From NCBI GenBank assembly GCA_015680905.1, contig CM027382.1, positions 10,017,501 to 10,081,500 on the forward strand: a stretch of 64,000 bases of DNA, in the 5' to 3' direction. A program made the translations under genes and the position numbers. This document shows positions 1-12,141 of this stretch, one piece after another (within the stretch, counting starts at the first letter, position 1; every line of letters begins with the position of its first letter). This DNA is from Coptis chinensis. Its lineage: Eukaryota; Streptophyta; Magnoliopsida; Ranunculales; Ranunculaceae. The notes beneath the pieces were generated by a model. That model made no database searches. It was not told the DNA's origin and saw only the letters and a program-made list of their open reading frames with translations.

Positions 1-1286
1 GTTGGAGTGGATTTGTGTTCAAAGAAGGATATGTTCCACCTTTGAATTGACTGATAAAGAGAGCCTCAAACAGTCAAACTGAAAATCTCTGTACTCTATC
101 CAGTGGGAAAGCAGCCCAAGTAATTAGTTAAGCACTTCATGAAATGTGTAATCTGCGGCTTTTCGATTCTTCATCAACTTTAGTATCTTGCTTTTTAATG
201 GTATCTGATAACAAATTTTGGAATGGTTGCTTGGTTGGTTGAACTTTCAGTAAACAGAGAGAAAGGTTAAAAGATGAAAGTTACAAATTTGAACGTATGA
301 ATGACCATGGAGACATGCACACGTCTGTGAACGCAGTTGCACACAACGTCTGTTTACTTACAGTGCTCCTTTCTCAATTGCAACTGCCCCATGTTTTCTC
401 CAAATCTGCAACTTCTTCACTGCCACCTTATATATTAGGAATAGGGAGAAAGAGTTGCTACTTAAATTTCTCGAGTGCTCTAATGCATCACTTCGCATAG
501 ACCTACTTCGGTTGAGAATGTGTGCATAGACCTACTTCAGTTGAGAATGTGTTTGTTCCCAACTCTTGAGAAGTAGACTCTATGGACTTCTGCAGCTCAT
601 CGAATATGATTTCATTGACCTATGAAAGGTTCGGTGCCGGGTTAGGTTGGGCATACTTCTCTTGGAAGCCAGAAAAATGATTACCTAGAATGGCTATGAT
701 GCAAAGTCCCTTACCTGTTATAAGCAAAGTCATTCATTCAAATAAAAAACTTAAGGGGATTCTGAAAATTAACCCAGGTATGCAGAAAATTGTCCCTGTT
801 GATGTCAGATGGTTCCTAATTTCCCCTGGTCAAACAAATCTCCTCCAAAAAGAATCTTTTCATAGAAATAAGTCAATAACCACCTGATATTTATTTGGCT
901 AAAGATAATATAGTTAAATTTAACAGGATAGGCAGCTTCCACAGCAAATTAGGCTACTATTTCGAGTTTGTTTAACTCTATTCCGCTAACTTGATAACTG
1001 TAGAGAAGGATGGCCATTCAAATGGAACTGCATCACTTCTCGTTTCTTGGGCTGTCTTCCAATATATATTTGATAAGTCCCATTACACCCTTTAACTTAG
1101 AGCAGTATGTTGAACAGGGTAACCCAGCCTTCAAGGAATTGCTAATCAGCTGGTAGAAACATGGGTACACAAAATTCTCCAGCAGATAAGATACAGCTTC
1201 GCCTATCAGACACAGTTATCTTAACTGCCATGTAGAAGAGTGGAGCCAACTTAAGAATCAATATATCAACACTAGCTGGCCACTTA
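1..1286. other. Region downstream of the NAC gene, no gene recognised
   Basis: This stretch lies beyond the 3' end of the minus-strand NAC gene and probably holds its 3' UTR and flanking DNA. Only short open frames occur, on both strands, and none resembles a known family. The one clear structure is a 29-bp tandem duplication at 495-552. Confidence 0.5.
495..552. repeat. 29-bp tandem duplication
   Basis: Two adjacent copies of a 29-bp unit (495-523 and 524-552) begin GCATAGACCTACTTC and differ at one position (G versus A). No further copies were seen nearby. Confidence 0.85.
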
Positions 1287-1517
1287 TTATGAGGATATGA
1301 ATCTTCCTAAGAAATTCTTCAGAACTTTTACAGTCGTTCCTATCAGCAACATCCATAAAACAGCACACAACACCCCAAGGACTGAAAAGAAAAGGAAGCC
1401 CCCATTCCTTCTAACCCTTCTCTCCACAACAGGTTCCCTACCAGCCGTAGCACTTGCATCTACATCAGTAATCCTCACTCTACCAAAACTTGCCATCCTT
1501 TCAAATGCACGATTCAC
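1287..1517 (-). pseudogene. C-terminal membrane-anchor segment of the NAC gene, cut off by TAG TGA
   Basis: This 76-codon segment directly follows the two stop codons at 1523-1518 and is in the same frame as the upstream exon. It begins VNRAFERMASFGRVRIT and ends with a hydrophobic helix (VLGVLCAVLWMLLIG), a short basic KVLKNFLGR stretch and a stop at 1289-1287. It matches the tail-anchor end of membrane-tethered NAC factors. The break lies between ...LASEN and VNRAFER. In this sequence the segment can only be made by stop read-through, or if the stops are an error. The DNA at the break contains a GTGAGTGA tandem, suggesting a 4-bp duplication plus the loss of one nearby base. Confidence 0.75.
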
Positions 1518-1523
1518 TCACTA

Positions 1524-4349
1524 ACGATTTTCTGATGCCAAAGCTGGACGAGTGGGTACTGAGCCCAAAAAGGCTGATATAGCAGAGGTGAACCAAGAAT
1601 CTACATCACCATCTTCGTTGTCACCCCAATTCTGTCTTTCCTCACGAAGATGGTCGGTAGAACCAACGGCATGCATTACACCAACAGATTCTGGGGCAGA
1701 TAAAAAGATGAACTAAAATTAGAAGATAGTGGCAACTGAGTGGGTGCTTTGATAGGAAAGCTCGGTAAATTGTGTACCTGAAGTTGGTGGAGCCATTGCC
1801 ACATGATTTGGCTCAGATGGTGCAGACACATGACGCCTCTGTTCATGCATCCATAGCTGACCACTAACTTTATCTCCATTATAAAATGGAGTTGATGTCT
1901 GGTGAGGCATTTGACTTGACAAACCACCACTTTGAGTATCCATATAGAGATTTGAGACTGAACCCTGCTCAATGGTCCCCGTGTTCTCCAGAAACACGGC
2001 TGCATCATAGAAAAGATCGGGCGCATCCAAATGATCCATCTCTTCAAATATAGACTTGTTAGCACCAACCATATTAGGAAAACCCAGAGGACCCTCGAGA
2101 TCATCTATTTCCAAGTAATTCACCTCTTCACAATCATTAAGAATCCATTCAGAAACATTTGAAATGGATGTAACCTCAGGTGCCTCACATGAAGGTAGAT
2201 AAGAGCCAGCTGATTGTGTAGCATTAAAGCTGCTATGTGCCTCATGCTGCTTATCATGAGTACATGATAAAGGTTCAGAATATACAGGTTCGCCATGTGA
2301 TGGTCCCATCATAGTACTCTGAGTTTCTTCATGAGCACCAGTCTGCAACAATATATATATTTCATTACGAATCTTTGTTTGACAAAAGCATAATACAGTT
2401 AAGCGCACACACGAACACAAAAAGGTCACAATGGACCAAATTCATCAAGCTGCTACTAAGAATCAGAAACAAAATTTCAGGAATGGAATATGTATATGCA
2501 AGATAAAACACAAAGAAGGCCACAAGTTACCTGGGGTGGTACACACGCAAACCCTATGTTGGGCAATGGATCTAAATCAGCCTCACTGGCAATTTGCCGG
2601 AAAAGATCGTCAAGATCAACAGCAAGAGGCTTGTATTGACTTATTAATGAATTATCACCACAAGCATTTCCAACCTGTCGCACTTGATTCTCTTTGTCTG
2701 GTGTCTTAGTCTCTTCTTCGTCATCATCCCACTCCTCTTCTACAAATGGTGCTCCATATTGTTCACCATTTTTTGGGCCAGGACCGCTCTTCTTAAAAAC
2801 TTTATATAGAGCATAATAATCCTGTAATAATCAGATCAAGAACATAAACAATTGATTAATATTTTCAAGATCCAGGGCAAAGAAAATGGTAAAAAAGAAA
2901 CGAAAATGTTGAAATTGGGTTGGTTACCTGCACATTCTTGCATTTTTGGAGTTCAGTTTCATCCATCGTATACTCGTGCATCACCCAATCAGTGCGTTCA
3001 CCAGTAGGGGCACGACCTCTATAGAAGACCAATGTCTTTTTAATACCCACAGAACGAGAGTTCCAAGTAATGTTGCGATCTTTTCCAGTAGCTTTCCAGT
3101 AACCCTGCCTTGTTGCCCGGTTTGATCTTGCCCCATTTGGATACTTTCTGTCCCTTGGGCTGAAGAAATACCACTGCCTATCTCCACTCTTCAATAAGGA
3201 TTGGCCTGCATTCAATCCAAGAAAAACTATTATAATTTCATCCCAATTATTAAGGCAACTACATGAGGTCAAAAATCTTGAAATCACCATCAAATATAAA
3301 AGGGTCAATCCTCAAATCCAAATAGCATCATTTGGATTGCCAATAAGTTTAACAAGCAAGTTAATTTCATACCTAAATGGTTATAGCTATCGCTTAATAG
3401 GGATATTGACCTACACCATACCAGCCAAAATCTTCAAATTTACTCACAGTTAACAGAGTTCGAACTACTTCCTTTTGAGAAATCAACAACAAAATACAAA
3501 TTAAGAGAGCAAAATCCTTGTGTCAACATCTAAACTAATATGAGTAACTGTTCAATTCTAGATGCACACTGCCTAGCTACTCTTTACTCAATAGATTATC
3601 CTGTATCAATTTCAAAATAAAAATACACCACATGGCAGTGAATGTTGAATACGTTGCAATTAATGCACAAAATCACAAAGTTGTGTCCAAGCTCTAATCG
3701 AGTGAGCGGAGCGAACGATTCTTGAGCCTAGGGGGGTTGGGGTCCAGAATGTCACTTGACCCCCTTTCGTCTCTCTCTCTCTCTCTCTCTCATAGGTTAA
3801 TACCACAGCTACTAGGAATTATAGTTTGACAAGTTCTGACCCAACCTAACTAATTACTATAGTTTCCTAAACTTAATCTCAGTACAGCAAGTATAACAAA
3901 AATACGTATACTTTACAACTACTCAACGACATTTCATTACCTACAAGTCCATATAACCATCTAACACATAGTCAATATAACACCAATAATATACAACTGT
4001 TACCATAGCTAGAAACACTCAAACTAAACATGGGTAATTCATAAAATCCTAATACAACAAAAACATAATATATAAAAAAAAAAAAACCAATATTGGAAAT
4101 AAAGTTACCTGGTAATTCTTCAGGATCCCATTTATAAACATCAGTCTCTTTAATGACGTTAAGTTTTAAGCGACGTCGACAAATTTTTCTTTTAAGATAA
4201 TACAAAATAAGCTCTTCATCTGTTGGATGGAACCTAAATCCAGGTGGCCATGATTTTGGATCTCTAAATAAATCTTCTTCTATTCCATCTCCACTATTAC
4301 CATTATTATTAACTCCACCTCCTCCACATGATGAATAAGTTATCTTCAT
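1524..4349 (-). CDS. NAC-domain transcription factor (membrane-tethered NTL type), five exons, 514-codon frame
   Basis: Exons on minus are 4349-4109, 3205-2928, 2821-2531, 2342-1778 and 1690-1524. Every junction is GT/AG, and the exons sum to 1542 nt (514 codons) before a TAG at 1523-1521. The N-terminal ~165 residues carry the NAC subdomains: [13 protein letters not shown] (A), [12 protein letters not shown] (C), [10 protein letters not shown] and [15 protein letters not shown] (D), and DWVMHEY plus [14 protein letters not shown] (E). This is the DNA-binding and dimerisation domain. The rest is acidic and low in complexity, as in activation regions; near the end, [14 protein letters not shown] is typical of ANAC013/ANAC017-like proteins. 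In that family a C-terminal helix holds the factor at the ER until proteolytic release during stress. Here the helix lies downstream of two in-frame stops (see next entry). ATG 4349 is the first in-frame ATG. Family assignment is firm; the end of the protein is uncertain. Confidence 0.9.
3770..3791. repeat. (CT)n microsatellite in NAC intron 1
   Basis: An uninterrupted CT dinucleotide run lies in the 903-bp first intron of the NAC gene. Confidence 0.9.
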
Positions 4350-4625
4350 GGTACAATAAAAAAAAACAAAAAAAAAACACAAGGGGGCTTTTTAACAGAT
4401 CTTTCAATTACACACAACCCCTTTTCTTAAAACTTCACAAAAATTTACACAAAAAAAAAGAACACCCTTCGATTAAAAACAAGGATTTGGATGAAAAACT
4501 TAGCTAAAGAATGAAACTTTTTGAATTTTGAAGTGTTTGGGCCTAGATTTTCAAACCCTAGAAACAGAGAAAGAGATCAACTCTCTCTGTCTTTCTCTCT
4601 CTTGCTTCATCACTCTTTAAAAGTC
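4350..4625 (-). promoter_or_regulatory. Probable 5' UTR of the NAC gene, CT/GA rich
   Basis: Upstream of ATG 4349 the minus strand has A/T-rich and GAGAGA-rich DNA (4568-4605 on plus reads as CT-rich runs on both sides of CTGTCTTT). No upstream ATG is in frame with the coding start. The transcription start itself is not visible. Confidence 0.4.
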
Positions 4626-4724
4626 TTCGTCTTAAAGAGACCCTTATCTTGATCCTATACAACCGGGAGTTAGTTAAGGAAGGATAGTTGTAGTGGCCTT
4701 TTAGAAGGTTTTGGGTTTAGGAAG

Positions 4725-4732
4725 CCACGTGT
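4725..4732 (-). promoter_or_regulatory. ABRE / G-box (ACACGTGGC) upstream of the NAC gene
   Basis: On minus the sequence reads ACACGTGGC, an exact match to the YACGTGGC abscisic-acid response element bound by ABF/AREB bZIP factors. It lies about 380 bp upstream of the NAC start codon. A single site of this length can occur by chance. Confidence 0.45.
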
Positions 4733-6767
4733 TGGTTTAGTAGATTGGTGGGTTGTTTTGTTAAGTGGTGTGAGGGAGTGTTGGATTAGATAAATTGGCG
4801 TGCGAAGAAATAGGAGGTAATGGTGAGCGTTAGATGAAGAAAAGTCCGCGGAATTAACTTAACCATGGTTAAATACTTAAATCACTTTGCTTGTTCTACC
4901 GACGTATGTGTATGCGGCTATGCGCAAAAAAAAAATACATGTTTAGCACGCACTGTTCCATTTCAATGTATTTTAACCTATGGTTATATACAATGTCAAA
5001 ATTAAGGCGAGATGGAGATTATATTTCATAGTTACGTGTACGACGTAATTGTGTAGAAGACAGGGATAGGAAGACAAGAAACTTGAAGAAAAAGAATATG
5101 ATGATAAATAAAATGGTCAAAAATTTGGGAAATTATTATAGAGAAAGTGAAGTATAGACCTACAATTAGTATAAGATTTTACACCCGCCCATCATTTCTA
5201 AAATTCACATACCATATAAATTTTTTCGAAAATTCAATGACTGATAATTATTAACATAATGTTTTAGAGTTGATTTAGCAAGATTTTATTATTGGAGTCG
5301 TATAAAAATTTCTTGGCAGATGTTGATTGACTTATATTTTTAGGTGAAAAGTTTGTCAAAATAACTAAACAAAATGGGCAAATATTGCTATTTTTCATCC
5401 AGATACGATAAGTATTATTTTCACGTAGTACATAAGACAAAGAATTTCATATTTAGTTTGTTTGATAAATTTATTGTTCAGAAACATAATGCTCTGAAAT
5501 AAACATTTTAACTTGCTTCAATTCTGAAGTCTATTATCTGCACCCCATGAGCAGTTCTATTTCATATCTTCACTCCCTCTTAACACTAGGTTAATGCCTT
5601 AAAGTTTAAAAACATTTAATGTTTTGTCCTTCGAAAACAAAATCTAAGGGTAACAAGATGTTGAATATCACCTCATAGGTTGCAAATGAAGATATAATTG
5701 AGTGACTAGGACTAATTTTTGCACGTGTCACAAATGGCAAAGACTTCAATTCAAAAGTCAATTTCAAGTCATTAGGAATTTTAATATTAGGATTGTTGAA
5801 CAATGAATCTTGGATCACCTGCTTTATTATGGAGGAAAAAAAGGACCAACCCAAATCCCATTTGGCTTGTCACCAAGACACCAACCAACTAGATCGCTGC
5901 ACCTTCCTGGTAGTAGCATCAGTGCCAAAACTAATAGAGGCTTGAAATGGACCACATTGTTGCATAAATTCAGATTTAATATTGTTGATAATCTTGGTGC
6001 AAGAACTCGTCCGTGAAGTCGTGAACTAAGAGTAAAGCCATTTTGACTTCTGCTGTAGTCCAAGTTTCACCTGTTGATTAATGTTCTTATGGAATAATCT
6101 AAAAGGAATGAATCATACAAAACCATTGTAGCGTCGAACAAGAAGATTTTGAAACATTAACAGTCAAAATATAGACATCTTGTATTCAAACTACAGATAG
6201 CTGTCAGATGTGCTTTGAAGAAGAAATTGTCCTGTACCTAATCATATTGAACATGAACTAAAGATCAAATGCCAAAAAGGCAGAGGTTTATTGAAAATGA
6301 ACTAGAGATATTGCTGATGTACCTTAAGAAATGAACGAAGTTATCTATATATATAACGACGTGCTAAGGTGATCTCGCTATTATTGTTGTTTTTGTTATC
6401 TTCAACACAAGCTAATCACTTTCTGTTGGCTTTAGTTCATGTCACGAGAGGATATGAAATTTTGTAATTATGTGGGTGCATATATGTTAATTACACTCTT
6501 ATAAGTTATAACTGAAGGGCCTATGAGGTCTGGGAAGAGAACTTACAAAAATAAATTAATTTTAAAATTAAAGAAAAATACAAGAAAGCAACAAACTCCT
6601 ACAATAAGAAATTACCCCGAGACTACCTGCAATTCCCCAAAAAAGAAAGAAAAAATTGTCTAAGCTAGCAAATGAACTGACTGTAGAGATGAATTGAACT
6701 TGTCTGTTACAAGTAGCTTTCCATGATGGAAGTGGATTTCCTTCTTATTTCATCTCACCATGCAACC
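4733..6767. other. Intergenic DNA between the NAC gene and the KUP pseudogene
   Basis: AT-rich spacer of about 2 kb. Short open frames near 5606-5854 and 5827-6063 (minus) have no recognisable motif. The last few hundred bases probably include the former 3' UTR of the minus-strand transporter. No repeat or mobile-element ends were seen. Confidence 0.4.
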
Positions 6768-9700
6768 TTAAATTTCATAGAGCATGCCAACTTGTAACAT
6801 CTTGCTTGGAGGAATATTCAACGTTGAAACAGCAGACCTAAAGTTCTTTTGTAGAAACCTGTAGAAATAATCAATCACAATATGAGCCAAGCACCCATTC
6901 TTCTCACTTGACTTGAGAACAGTCCTACCCATGACATAGACCACACCATTGTTTGCTGCTGATTCCAACTGCTGAATCTCAATGGGGCTCTCAATTGCCT
7001 CTGTAAGCTTTTCTACATACCAATGAAGTAACGAACTCATCTCCATCCATATTTGGGACATCCTTGTATCCATATTGAACTAAACATCTGTAGACACCAT
7101 TTGGGCCCAATTTCCCCACCAAGTATCGTTCTTCCGGAAGAACACTTTTGATTGGAAGTGTTCTCACAGTGACAACAACCATTACTTCATGAAGCGAGCC
7201 AACATGTTGTACATAGTGTCCGATAATTGGTGGTATTCCATTAACAAGGTCGGTACAGAAGAAACAAATTCAAGGTACACGAATGTTTGCATCTCTTAAT
7301 AGCAACTGAGTCAGGTCGCTACGTGACATCTTCCTTTTCGGCTTCATAAGCTGTCTTCTTGGACCTCCCATATGTATATGATAACATAATTATTAAGAAG
7401 GTTGAATAAAAAGGGAACCCATCCTCCTTGAGGAACCTTTCTTAGATAAAACGTCATAAATATACCTTCGATGAAAATAAATACCCAATAGAATAGCAAT
7501 ATGAGTGCAACATTTGTTTGCCATATGACAAGCATTACAACAACCATCAGGCGTGATAAGCATAACCCATATGACAGCAGCAACAACACCTGCAATAGTA
7601 AGAGAAAAAGGAAGAGCTCTTATTTCGAAGCTGCATTATTTTCCATTATACCAAGCTGCCCTTGCCACTAAATTGATAAAGAACGGAACTTCATTGTTAC
7701 TGGTTATAGCAAATTTATTATATTAGACAAGGAAACTTACCATAAGCATTTCCAATCTCTGCACCCCCTTTGAAACCGACGACAATAAGAACATATAGAA
7801 TCATAAGAATGTAATTCACTTCTGGAGAGTAGATTTGTCCCTCATGCTTGTTCGAGGTATGTATCATGTTGACTCGAGGGAAGCAACCAAGTGCCATTGA
7901 TTGTTTTATGATAGAAAAGCTAGCAGATATCAATGCTTGGCTAGCAACAATAGCAGCTAGTGTAGCTATAATAAACATCGGCCAAAACACAGGAGTAGGC
8001 ACAGAACTGTAAAACGTGATACTTAGTTTATCTGGATTCTTTATCAGAAAAGCACCTTGACCTCCATAAGTGAGGATTAGTGCAGGATAAACCAAAAATG
8101 AGAAAGCCATCTGCAAAAACACACAAATGTGTCAGGGTACATTTATAGATTGCAAGAGAGATGGAGAAATATTCACGGCTTAGTCCCCAGATCAACCTGG
8201 ATGGATGTCTTATTGAAGTGACCCAAATCAGCAAACATAGCTTCAGCACCTGTCCACAATAAAAGTTGTTGAAAGCAATTAAAGCCTTTTCTAAATGCTT
8301 TGAGAAACTCCTAAACTTACTAATAGAATGTGAAAAACACCAAAATATTTACCTGTTATGCACAAAACAACTGTGCCAAGGAGTTCCCACCTGTCGTGCC
8401 ATTATTCTTGAAAAAGATGTATATGAAGTGCGGCGATATGAACTTGAAGACGGTTGGATAGTATTTGATAGCATTGTATACACCAATTGAGGCAGTTGAT
8501 GTGAACCAAAGTAGCATGATGGGAGAGAATGAGAAGCTAACCTTGCTCGTTCCAAAACGTTGGAATAAGAATAGAGAAATAAGAATTACAACTGATATAA
8601 TGACCAAGTGATCTGCACATCCAATTTTATTACATTATGTTAATTCCACAATTAACCACACAACAGTCATTACAGGAACAGCGACCAAAACAGATATAAT
8701 CACGTCAAAAGCTTACTTTGAGTAATCTTATCAGATCTTGATTGGATTCCTTGAACAGCAGAAACAACTACAATTGGTAGTTAATCAAGTCAGTAAGTAA
8801 TACTTACATATATAATATATTCAAATAATGATCAGTCAGTCCAAATGTAGGTATATATGTACTTATGCATATATCACAAATCAAACACATTTATATTTAT
8901 TTTCTTCCATTAAAGCTAAGACAGTGTAGATGCATTACAAAATAATTTACCTGAAATGGCAGGAGTTAGAGCACCGTCCCCAATGACCATAGAAGTTCCC
9001 ACTAAAACAATAGAGATGAAAAACGATTGAATTTTGGGACTCTTCTCAAAGAACTCTTTTGTCTTTGATTGCAAAGCCATTCTTGTGCTATAATATGTCA
9101 AATTTACATCCGACTCCAACCTTGTATTCTGTATCCCAATTTTTCGTCCAAAGTTTATGTGTCGGCATAATAGGGAGTACAGAGCAAATGTTCCACCTAA
9201 ATACCAAAACAAAAATAAAACAAATCAATAAATTTACATTACATCTGAAATCTGTAGACTCTTACGTCCCTAAAATGAATCACGGAATTCAAGTTTTATG
9301 TTTTAACTTATATACAAAATGTGCATTCTTGTCAAACATATGAATAATACAAAAACTTGGGGACATATTGATGACCATATACATAGAAGAAGAAATGTTT
9401 CAAGTGTTTCTTTTCCAGTTGAAAGTTTGTGCACGCCTTAGTAAAAATGTATTATTTCTTGAGGGCTTATTTTAATCAATTCTCAAGACAGAAACTTGTT
9501 TTATAGGGTTCATGGCATGACAATATTTTTCAACAAGAACATAAATATATACCTTCGCCATGATCATCAGCACGCAAAACAATGGTAACATATTTGATCA
9601 GACCAATGGTGGTCAAGGTCCAAAAAATGAGACTCAGCATTCCCAATATATCGTCCTCTTTTGGATCAGACAAAGTAACAGAAGAGAAAACATATAAAGG

Positions 9701-9945
9701 GGATGTTCCTAAATCTCCATACACCACTCCAAGAGATTGGTATGCCAACGCCAATGATGCAGCAAACGGGTACACCTACAAATCAAAAGTACATTCCTTA
9801 AAAAAAAATGCAACAACAAGTATGGTATACAATAGTTTGCTAACCTCGGGTTTACGACTTGAATCTTATAAACCTCAGCAAAGCTTAGTTTTGATCGCGA
9901 TGGCGTTTTTGCTTCAAGATCTTCTTCATGGTCATTATCTGCCAT
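6768..9945 (-). pseudogene. HAK/KUP/KT potassium transporter, probable pseudogene with intact splice sites
   Basis: Exons on minus: 9945-9874, 9775-9553, 9196-8951, 8767-8717, 8612-8353, 8249-8197, 8110-7741, 7589 to about 7340, and the terminal part to 6768; all checked junctions are GT/AG. Family motifs appear in order: [101 protein letters not shown] and, in the cytosolic tail, GKLGPNGVYRCLVQYGYKDV with a final MLQVGMLYEI. These proteins are multi-pass K+/H+ symporters of plasma or vacuolar membrane. The frame is broken by a 1-nt loss near 8388 (in the segment expected to read TGWELLGTVVLCIT), by shifts near 7550, 7368 and 7018, and by TGA at 7270-7272 replacing an expected Gly codon after RVP. 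As read it cannot make a full transporter. A functional gene with sequencing errors is the alternative. Confidence 0.85.
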
Positions 9946-12140
9946 TTTTTGTTTTCTATGGAAAGAACACAATGAGGCAAATACAAAAACCAAACCCAAG
10001 AAGTTAAAAAAGAGTTTGCAGCTATAAAACTACTCTTCCTTGAATTCTTGTTTGGGTTTGTGATATGCTTTTGCAGGTTGGTATCTGGGAACGCGGTACT
10101 ATAAAATTGGTAACTTCGTTCCACTTTTTTTTGCTAAATTTTCTCCAGCAGCTATCTGGGAACGCGGTCAGAAAATTTAGAATGTTCGTCTTTTTGTATG
10201 TGGGCATGTGGGTCCAATAAGAATTTGCCACGGTGTGAATTAGAATTCCGGTGAGAATAGGATCTTCTTTATTTTTCATTGTTTTCTCTTCGTTGGTACG
10301 CAAAGTCTTCGTCTTGAAAATGCTAGGTGCGAAGGTTCGAAAATCGTTTTGTAGTAGCGGTGATACTCTCGCAGGTACTGCTACTTATCCTTTGGTATTT
10401 TTTTTCCTCTGTTTTCATGTTGGCGTGCTTAGAATAAGTGTGGTGCTGATTATAATTGCAATCATTATAAGAACGATCACTGTAATGGTAGTTTTCATAT
10501 TTTGTTTGATTCATAATTGTTGTGATTGGACTTGGTGGAAACTGTTCTTTTGTGTTTGTGTTGGTTGTCTGGAAGCCATTATGTGTTGTTTCTTGCATGT
10601 GGATTCTGAATTTGGGTTGGAAAATTCTAGCACCCTTGTTATTGTTATGTGAATACTTACCTAAAATAGCACATTTGTGTTCCACTTCATCAAAATCTTG
10701 TCTAGTAATCTTCTCGATGTTTCTTGCCAAAGCTTACCACTTGTGGTTGTGTAGTTCACTTGTTTAAAAGTGCTGGTTTCTTCTCTTTCATGTGTTAAAG
10801 AGTATGACTCTTGCTCTAACCAAAAGAGAAGTCAATATATCAACTAAAGAGGAAACGGTCAGTTAACTTGCTGGTGAGGAATCGCTTTCAAACGGCATTG
10901 GTCCAATTGGCTTATAGATGATTCTGCACTTTGTGCAGTGTGAATACTTGGTCTTACTCTCTTACCTTGTAGATTTGTAGTGATAATGTGTAGAAAATTA
11001 AGTTAATAAACAAAAGAAATTGATAACAACTCCCAGCTGGTGAAAGCAACCTGCTGACAATATATAAACTGCTGAAACAAATAAATAGTATTCAGAAGAC
11101 CTTCCAAGTTCGAAGCAGTAGAAGAGCCAGAGCTACAAAAATTCCAGTTGATCTAACTACTAATATGCCAAGTGATGTAGACCAACTGTCTAAGCTTAGT
11201 GGTACTGTCTTTATATGCCTGGTTTAATGACACCTTCAGTTGGGATTAATGGGGCGTTTGAGTCATATGCAAACGTTACAGCATTTAGCATATTTGTGAT
11301 TATTGTAATCGTCAATATTTGTATACAAATGGCCATAGGTGTGATTTACTGTTTCACTTTAGAACATTCCCTCGTCATGTTCTGCATGTTGTTATTGTTC
11401 ATAAAGTTATGGATTAACAAGGTTGTTAGTATCCTGAAAACAATAAGATATCCTGTCAGAACTGATTTTTGGCCACTCTAAAGTGTAAAATGATATAAGG
11501 TTGTGGAACCTAAAAAAGCTTACTTATACAGACCTTAACAATTTTGCTAGCTTGATTGGACCTATGTTTTAAACTCCATTGTTCCCCTTTGGAATCTTTT
11601 CTGATTCGAAACCCATCTAGCATGTTCTTCGTCATATGGCATGTGATTTAAACCAAACATTTAATTATTTAAGTCAACATCACATTTATCAGGTTCCTTT
11701 AGGATATCCGCACTTGTCCTGGATGTATATTGTGAAATGACCACACAAGGTCCCTCGTGGACTAAGATATCCCTTTTCTGATTAACAGAATATAAGTTCA
11801 ATCTAAATAGAAGCCTTCTTAGAAACACAAAGGCAGGGTCATCAGATTCCCAAACCAAACATTCTACTTGTGTTCACAGCACGCAACATCAACATCACCA
11901 AGTATCAGGTTCCCTTGTAGGATATCCCAATTACTTGTCTCTGGATGTATATACAAAATGACCACATCATAGAACAGGTGCGTGGATCTCCATTATCCCT
12001 TTAGCATCACACTAACTTAGAATATAAGTTCAACAAACAAGCTAGAAGCATGTTCACGTAGAAACTATAAATTTTAAATTGAGCTCTTTATACATGTATA
12101 AAACTTTCTCACGAGCGTAAGATAAACAAAATTACTCTAT
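9946..12140. other. Intergenic region upstream of the KUP pseudogene
   Basis: No gene was recognised on either strand. It contains a short direct repeat (10082-10097 and 10153-10168), an 11-bp inverted repeat around the second copy (10134-10144 / 10170-10180), and a diverged tandem duplication at about 11670-12000. An open frame at 11215-11481 (plus) has hydrophobic stretches but no family signature. Confidence 0.4.
11670..12000. repeat. Diverged tandem duplication (~200-bp spacing)
   Basis: Two related blocks, about 11672-11790 and 11887-12000, share ordered words: CAACATCAC, TATCAGGTTCC, AGGATATCC, CTTGTC, CTGGATGTATAT, AAATGACCACA and GAATATAAGTTCAA. Small indels separate them, so the duplication is not recent. 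Confidence 0.6.
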
Positions 12141-12141
12141 T

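Noticed and set aside
1297-1524. Plus-strand open frame across the NAC 3' exon
   Set aside because: It is antisense to the anchor-encoding segment and has no family features.
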